NCBI GenBank assembly: GCA_035691485.1
Contig: DASSIZ010000134.1
Location: forward strand, 1 to 45,478
Source: Terriglobales bacterium
GTDB lineage: Bacteria; Acidobacteriota; Terriglobia; Terriglobales; Acidobacteriaceae
DNA: 45,478 nucleotides
Direction: 5' to 3'
The notes beneath the pieces were generated by a model. That model had not been told where the DNA came from, did no database searches, and saw only the letters and a list, made by a program, of their open reading frames with translations. Below are positions 41,608 through 45,478 of this stretch, piece by piece (position 1 is the first letter of the stretch; every line of letters begins with the position of its first letter). The position numbers and the translations under genes were made by a program.

Positions 41608-42093
41608 ATGGCGGGCGCCGACCGTTACGAGCTGCGCGATTCCCGGCCGGCTGATTTCCGCCGGCTCTGGCAGATCGACCAGATATGTTTTGCGCCCGGC
41701 ATCGCGTATTCCCAGCGCGAACTCGCCTACTACATGAAAATGCGCGGCGCCTTCACCATCGTCGCCGTCAAAAGTGCGTCGGCGGCGGAGGTTAGGGGAG
41801 GGAAGGGCGTCGTCGGTTTCGTGGTTGGGCAAATCCTTGCCCGCGGGCTCGGCCACGTAGTCACCATCGACGTGATGCCGGAAGTCCGCCGCGCCGGTCT
41901 CGGCACGTTGCTCATGAACGAATGCGAAGCTCGCCTGCGGGCTGCCGGCTGCCGGGCGGTGTACCTGGAGAGCGCTGTCGACAATGAGCCCGCGCTGCGG
42001 TTTTACAAGCTCCACGGATATTCAGTGCTGAAAACAATTCCCCGCTATTACATGAACACCATTGACGCCCTGATGCTGGGCAAAAATCTGTAG
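41608..42093 (+). CDS. rimI: GNAT acetyltransferase, RimI-like
   Basis: A 161-residue GNAT-fold acetyltransferase resembling RimI, the enzyme that acetylates the N-terminus of ribosomal protein bS18 and other proteins. The N-terminus YELRDSRPADFRRLWQIDQI is the usual RimI/RimJ beginning. The acetyl-CoA-binding motif A is VTIDVMPEVRRAGLGTLLMN (R-x-x-G-x-G/A: RRAGLG), followed by YLESAVDNEPALRFYKLHGY, in which Asn and Tyr are typical of motif B. An 11-residue Lys/Gly/Ala-rich insert (SASAAEVRGGK) lies between strands 3 and 4. Substrate is unproven; a free-standing Nat-type role is also possible. A hairpin terminator follows. Confidence 0.8.
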   Translation: MAGADRYELRDSRPADFRRLWQIDQICFAPGIAYSQRELAYYMKMRGAFTIVAVKSASAAEVRGGKGVVGFVVGQILARGLGHVVTIDVMPEVRRAGLGTLLMNECEARLRAAGCRAVYLESAVDNEPALRFYKLHGYSVLKTIPRYYMNTIDALMLGKNL

Positions 42094-42101
42094 CCAAAAC
42101 G

Positions 42102-42128
42102 AAAGGAGCGTCGCGGAGACGCTCCTTT
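42102..42128. terminator. bidirectional terminator between rimI and csbD
   Basis: AAAGGAGCGTC pairs perfectly over 11 bases with GACGCTCCTTT around a five-base loop. Both sides end in short T/A runs, so it can serve the two convergent genes. Confidence 0.8.
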
Positions 42129-42147
42129 GTTCAAATTCGCGCCGGGA

Positions 42148-42399
42148 TCAAGCGACGTCTTTTTTCCGGATGTCATCCCTGCGCATGTCATCGCGAACTT
42201 TATCGCCTTTGTCCTTCATTTTGTCGGCCAAGTCGCGACCGGCGTCCTTCACTTTGCCGACGCCCTTTTGCACCTTGCCTTCGACCTGTTTGGCGGCGCC
42301 TTCAGCTTCCAGATCCTTGCGGCCCGTCCACTCGCCGACCTGACGCTCCACGCGCCCCGCGATGTCCTTGCTTTTGCCCTTCACCGTGTCCTTGTCCAT
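42148..42399 (-). CDS. csbD: CsbD-family stress protein
   Basis: An 83-residue, very hydrophilic Lys/Asp/Gly-rich protein of the CsbD family: MDKDTVKGKSKDIAGRVERQ, then GEWTGRKDLEAEGAAKQVEG and KVQKGVGKVKDAGRDLADKM. CsbD proteins are general-stress (sigma-B in Bacillus) proteins of unknown biochemistry. A C-terminal extension KDKGDKVRDDMRRDDIRKKD is repetitive. Start ATG 42399 has GGGGAGG five bases upstream; a longer frame upstream is antisense-like and rejected. It lies 34 bases behind a small lmo0937-type membrane gene on the same strand, a pairing typical of stress regulons. Confidence 0.9.
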   Translation of the reverse strand: MDKDTVKGKSKDIAGRVERQVGEWTGRKDLEAEGAAKQVEGKVQKGVGKVKDAGRDLADKMKDKGDKVRDDMRRDDIRKKDVA

Positions 42400-42433
42400 G
42401 TTTCCTCCCCTTGAGTTTAGATCCGTGGTTCTT

Positions 42434-42583
42434 TCACACCGTACTGCGGCCGGTGAGCAACTGGAATACCAGCGCCACCACCGCGAGCACGAGCAGAATG
42501 TGGATAAATCCTCCCAGCGTGTAGCTGCTGATAACGCCGACCAGCCACAGCACCAGCAGGATGATGAATAAAGTCCAAAGCAT
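42434..42583 (-). CDS. lmo0937-family (DUF5670) small membrane protein
   Basis: A 49-residue protein beginning MLWTLFIILLVLWLVGVISS and continuing YTLGGFIHILLVLAVVALV, two membrane helices with the TLGGFIHILLV signature of the lmo0937/DUF5670 family. GGGAGGAG lies seven bases upstream of ATG 42583. It precedes csbD by 34 bases in the same direction, so the two are probably one stress-induced transcript. The family's function is unknown; a role in membrane stress is an inference from its usual company. Confidence 0.9.
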   Translation of the reverse strand: MLWTLFIILLVLWLVGVISSYTLGGFIHILLVLAVVALVFQLLTGRSTV

Positions 42584-42813
42584 TCCGCACTCCTCCCTTC
42601 GAGACGGTACGCTCGGTACTCCTCCAAGGTCTGGTGCGGACAGGGAATAGGAAGTTGTACAAATTCGCGAGTAGCTTCACGATTACAAACTGCTGCCCTT
42701 TATACTCGGAGGCTTAGGGACAAGGTGAACTGCCGGCCGGAAAAAACGGGAATTGAGTTCCCCGCTCAAGCCCATTTTTTCGCTTGAGTGATTTCAGAGA
42801 GGACACGAAAGCC

Positions 42814-43620
42814 ATGCGCATAGCTATCCAGGGAGAACTCGGGTCGTTCAGCGATGAGGCGGCGCGTACTTTCCTGCCCGGCTGCTCGGTGGTGCCATGT
42901 GTCACCTCGTCTGACGTTTTTGATCGCCTCGACTCTGGTCGCGTAGGCGCAGCCCTGGTGCCAATCGAGAACTCCCTGGCCGGGCCGGTTGCCCAACACC
43001 TGGACCTGCTGCTGGCGCGCGACGCCTTCGTCCAACGCGAGTTCCACCTGCGCATCCGGCACAACCTGATCGCCGCGCCCGGCGTGAATCTGAAGGACGT
43101 CCGGCGGGTGTTCTCCCACCCCGTCGCGCTGGAGCAGTGCCGCGAGTTCTTCCGCCGTCATCGGCAAGCGCGGGCCGAATCTTTCTACGATACCGCCGGC
43201 AGCGTCCGTTACGTGGTCGGCGACAACCTGCGGGATGCCGCCGCGATTGCCGGCAGCCGCGCCGCCAGTGTGTACAAGGGCCGCGTTCTGCTGCGCGGGT
43301 TGGAAGACGACAAGCAGAACTTCACCCGCTTTTTTCTCGTCGGCCGCTCCCCCAAGATTCATCGCAACGCCAACAAAACTTCGATTGCGGTCGCGCTGAA
43401 GAATGCGCCCGGAGCGCTGTTCAAGGCGCTAAGCGTGTTTGCGCTGCGCGACATCGATCTCAGCAAGATCGAGTCGCGGCCGCTGCGTGGCCGCCCGTTC
43501 GAGTACGTGTTCTTCATCGACTACCTGCGCGCCGATGACGACGCCGCGCGCAAGGCGTTGGCGCACCTCTCCGAGATTGCTGAATTTGTAAAAATTCTCG
43601 GCATCTATCCCGCGGCCTGA
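42814..43620 (+). CDS. pheA: prephenate dehydratase
   Basis: A 268-residue monofunctional prephenate dehydratase, converting prephenate to phenylpyruvate for phenylalanine synthesis. The N-terminal catalytic domain has IQGELGSFSDEAA, ALVPIENSLAGPV, YDTAGSVRYV and the catalytic NFTRFFLVG; the C-terminal ACT domain (about 190-268) has SIAVALKNAPGALFKALSVF and SKIESRPLRGRPFEYVFFID, the phenylalanine-sensing ESRP site. There is no chorismate mutase domain, as in Gram-positive and many other bacteria. Start ATG 42814 was chosen over TTG 42784 because the conserved domain begins MRIAIQGE and GAGAGGA lies upstream. Confidence 0.95.
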   Translation: MRIAIQGELGSFSDEAARTFLPGCSVVPCVTSSDVFDRLDSGRVGAALVPIENSLAGPVAQHLDLLLARDAFVQREFHLRIRHNLIAAPGVNLKDVRRVFSHPVALEQCREFFRRHRQARAESFYDTAGSVRYVVGDNLRDAAAIAGSRAASVYKGRVLLRGLEDDKQNFTRFFLVGRSPKIHRNANKTSIAVALKNAPGALFKALSVFALRDIDLSKIESRPLRGRPFEYVFFIDYLRADDDAARKALAHLSEIAEFVKILGIYPAA

Positions 43621-43664
43621 TCCCGGGTTCCGCGATGAGGTAATCTGCTTCCGCGAGGTCAATC

Positions 43665-44222
43665 ATGAAAGCTACCCTGCTGTTGTTGTGCCTGACGCTG
43701 ATCGCGACCTTGGCGCCTGCCCAAGCCCAACCGGAATCGAAGCCGGCTGCTGCCGCCGCCAATCCATCCGACGTGAGGTCCATCGACAACATCCTTGCGG
43801 CCCTGTACGACGTCATTTCCGGACCCGCCGGGCAGGCGCGCGATTGGAACCGCTTCCGCACTTTGTTCTGGCCGAGCGCTCGGCTCATACCGCTGGTGCC
43901 TAAACCGGACAAGAGCGGCTACGAGCCGCGCGAGTTCACCGTCGATAGCTACATCACCCGCAGTGAGCCGTTTTTCGCCAAGGAAGCGTTTTACGAAAGC
44001 GCGGTCGCCAACCGGATTGAGCAGTGGGCGCACATTGCCATCGTTTTCAGCACTTACGAATCCCGTCATGCCAAGGCTGAAAAACCATTTGCCCGCGGCA
44101 TCAACAGCATTCAGCTGTTCAACGACGGACAGCGCTGGTGGGTCACCAGCATCTTCTGGGAATCGGAATCGCCGCAGAACCCGCTGCCGGATGCAATGCT
44201 GAAGCCGCCGGGCGGCAAGTGA
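43665..44222 (+). CDS. secreted NTF2/SnoaL-like protein
   Basis: A 185-residue exported protein with a signal peptide (residues 1-21, LLLLCLTLIATLAPAQAQ) and an Ala/Pro-rich linker. Residues 35-170 have an NTF2/SnoaL-like outline: SIDNILAALYDVISGPAGQARDWNRFRTLFWPSARL, then FTVDSYITRSEPFFAKEAFYE and a sheet ending INSIQLFNDGQRWWVTSIFW. This cone fold binds small molecules or catalyses simple reactions; no catalytic residues can be assigned. GAGGT lies nine bases before ATG. It precedes an exported alpha/beta hydrolase in the same direction, so they may be cotranscribed. Confidence 0.75.
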   Translation: MKATLLLLCLTLIATLAPAQAQPESKPAAAAANPSDVRSIDNILAALYDVISGPAGQARDWNRFRTLFWPSARLIPLVPKPDKSGYEPREFTVDSYITRSEPFFAKEAFYESAVANRIEQWAHIAIVFSTYESRHAKAEKPFARGINSIQLFNDGQRWWVTSIFWESESPQNPLPDAMLKPPGGK

Positions 44223-44281
44223 TCGTTGAATTCTCTTCAGAATGTAATATGCGGGTTCCGGGTTCATACGTGCGTGAAACC

Positions 44282-45244
44282 ATGCTGATGCGCCGCCACA
44301 TTGCTGCCGCAGCGCTCGTCTTCATCGCGACCGCCTCCGGTGCCGCCGATCTGCCGAGTTACTCCGCGAAACCCGGGCCTCACCACGTTCTCACCGTTCA
44401 GTTAGCGCTCCACGATGCCGCTCGTAACAAAGATGTGCCGCTGAAAATTTATTATCCCGAGGACGCTGGCCCCTTTCCCCTCATCGTGTTTTCGCATGGC
44501 TTGTATGCCTCGAAGGAGTCGTACTCGGCCTTGGCGAAATACTGGGCCAGCTACGGATATGTCAGTATCCATCCGTCGCACGACGACTCCCGCCAGGACC
44601 GCGATTATCGCGGCTCGCTCCGCCAGGCCATGGCCGATCCCCGGCTGTGGCGCAGCCGCCCGAAAGATATTTCTTTCGTGATTGACTCGCTGCCGCAGAT
44701 CGAAAAGCTGGCGCCCGCGCTGAAAGGGAAGTTGGACCGCAATCGCATCGGGGTCGGCGGACATTCGTATGGCGCCTATACCGCGGTCGCAATCGGAGGC
44801 GCCACAGTGCAGATGCCCGGCGCGAAGAGTCCCGTCAGCTTCGCCGACAAGCGGGTGAAGGCAATTGTTGTGCTGTCACCTCAAGGCGAAGGCGAGATGG
44901 GGCTGACCTCGAAGTCGTGGGAAAACGTCAACGTGCCTATGCTGGCGATGTACGGCTCACGCGATTTCGGCACGCAACGCCGCACCCCCGACTGGCGAAG
45001 CCAGCCCTTTAACGGCGCCCCTCCCGGCGATAAGTACGATGTTGAACTGGAAGGCGCAACCCACTTTACCTTCGTCGGTCCGTTCCGCCAGCGCGGCATC
45101 GAGACCCCGCTGTTCCAGTGCGCGAAGCTGGAGACGCTCGCTTTCTGGGACACCTACCTGAAGGACGACGAGGCAGCGCGCCAGTACCTGGCCTACGAAG
45201 GTTTGAAGTCATCGTGCCAGGCGGCGCGGATCGACCGCAAGTGA
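44282..45244 (+). CDS. exported alpha/beta hydrolase
   Basis: A 320-residue protein with signal peptide (about 1-22, HIAAAALVFIATASGAAD). The alpha/beta-hydrolase core is clear: FPLIVFSHGLYASKESY (oxyanion loop), then GVGGHSYGAYTAV with nucleophile Ser162, and LEGATHFTFVGP with the catalytic His; MLAMYGSRDFG likely supplies the Asp. It resembles the chlorophyllase/PAF-acetylhydrolase-like predicted dienelactone hydrolases. Substrate unknown. The frame is open further upstream to 44138 over the preceding gene; I chose ATG 44282 because the signal peptide starts there (44288 or 44249 are alternatives). A terminator-like hairpin follows about 100 bases downstream. Confidence 0.85.
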   Translation: MLMRRHIAAAALVFIATASGAADLPSYSAKPGPHHVLTVQLALHDAARNKDVPLKIYYPEDAGPFPLIVFSHGLYASKESYSALAKYWASYGYVSIHPSHDDSRQDRDYRGSLRQAMADPRLWRSRPKDISFVIDSLPQIEKLAPALKGKLDRNRIGVGGHSYGAYTAVAIGGATVQMPGAKSPVSFADKRVKAIVVLSPQGEGEMGLTSKSWENVNVPMLAMYGSRDFGTQRRTPDWRSQPFNGAPPGDKYDVELEGATHFTFVGPFRQRGIETPLFQCAKLETLAFWDTYLKDDEAARQYLAYEGLKSSCQAARIDRK

Positions 45245-45339
45245 TCAGTTGCGGGTGGTGATAGGGATCCAGGTTTCTTGTCGGTTTCCCGGCCCATGTT
45301 CGATCAACCGCCGGAAACAGAAATGGTAGGATAGTGAGT

Positions 45340-45362
45340 GCCGCCGGAATTGGCGGCTTTTT
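45340..45362 (+). terminator. rho-independent terminator before tRNA-Ser
   Basis: GCCGCC pairs with GGCGGC around a six-base loop, followed by five T residues. It ends the hydrolase transcript 25 bases before the tRNA gene. Confidence 0.8.
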
Positions 45363-45387
45363 GTAGACCACTCGTCCTTACCGGCGC

Positions 45388-45477
45388 GGAGAGGTGCGTG
45401 AGTGGTTGAAACGATCCGCCTCGAAAGCGGACATACCTTGACGGGTATCGGGGGTTCGAATCCCTCCCTCTCCGCCA
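45388..45477 (+). tRNA. tRNA-Ser (anticodon CGA)
   Basis: Acceptor GGAGAGG/CCTCTCC, D arm, anticodon stem TCCGC/GCGGA around CTCGAAA (anticodon CGA, decoding UCG), a long variable arm (ATACC/GGTAT) typical of serine tRNAs, T loop TTCGAAT, discriminator G and encoded CCA at 45475-45477. The window ends one base later. Confidence 0.97.
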
Positions 45478-45478
45478 G

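Noticed and set aside
42400-42627. N-terminal extension of CsbD by 76 residues
   Set aside because: The extension is Cys/Trp/Ser-rich and overlaps the small lmo0937-type gene in another frame; CsbD's own start has a strong ribosome site.
44138-44281. N-terminal extension of the alpha/beta hydrolase
   Set aside because: It would overlap the upstream gene in another frame and would bury the signal peptide.

Overview
The window is GC-rich, densely coded bacterial chromosome carrying mostly housekeeping genes. The gene mix suggests an Acidobacteriota (Koribacter/Terriglobia-like) genome: a TonB receptor with an N-terminal carboxypeptidase-regulatory-like domain, TPR-rich secreted proteins, a DUF5715 protein, a type B succinate dehydrogenase, Ser-rich type IV pilins with GT-C/TPR membrane proteins, and many proteins of unknown function. 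This assignment is inferred from gene content; no rRNA or other marker decides it.

Layout. 0-2 kb: secreted cupin, small unknown protein, secreted TPR protein. 2.2-2.7 kb: 5' fragment of an IS110-type transposase with an in-frame stop, ending just beyond the 3' end of a phosphate transporter gene. 2.7-6.3 kb (minus): PiT phosphate transporter, its DUF47/PhoU-like partner and a PhoR-type sensor kinase. 6.3-8.5 kb: pseudo-receiver/PilZ protein and a membrane HD-GYP protein that has lost its catalytic motifs. 8.5-15.3 kb: TonB-dependent receptor, PepD dipeptidase, GlnE. 15.6-18.1 kb: icd and mdh. 18.2-22.9 kb (minus): SRPBCC and DUF1801 proteins, two cyclophilins, an M19 dipeptidase, a DUF5715/M15-like protein. 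22.9-26.8 kb (minus): sdhC-sdhA-(54-aa membrane protein)-sdhB behind a near-consensus sigma-70 promoter. 26.9-30.3 kb: GAF protein, RdgB, a possible structured RNA, small proteins, a STAS protein. 30.5 kb: tRNA-Arg(ACG). 30.7-35.9 kb: two nearly identical type IV pilins, each with a sigma-54-like promoter at the same distance from its ATG and a copy of the same terminator, divergent from two GT-C/TPR membrane proteins. 35.9-45.5 kb: M16 peptidase, RlmN, a large TPR lipoprotein, PfpI/DJ-1, RimI-like acetyltransferase, a CsbD plus lmo0937-type stress pair, PheA, an NTF2-like protein, an alpha/beta hydrolase and tRNA-Ser(CGA).

How the genes fit together. Icd, Mdh and SdhCAB supply TCA-cycle steps; SdhCAB also feeds the quinone pool. 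PiT, DUF47 and the PhoR-like kinase form a phosphate uptake and sensing group, although no phoB is present. The PilZ and degenerate HD-GYP proteins are a plausible c-di-GMP response pair without hydrolysis. The pilin/GT-C locus is the most suggestive system: duplicated, probably sigma-54-driven pilins beside two lipid-linked-sugar-type transferases could be a pilin-glycosylation module. That is a hypothesis from adjacency and fold only.

Intergenic DNA is unusual in places. Several spacers hold short quasi-periodic or inverted repeats of different families, one pair flanks a small gene inside the sdh operon, and a 160-nt stretch near 28.2 kb can form a long hairpin with a pseudoknot and alternative stems.
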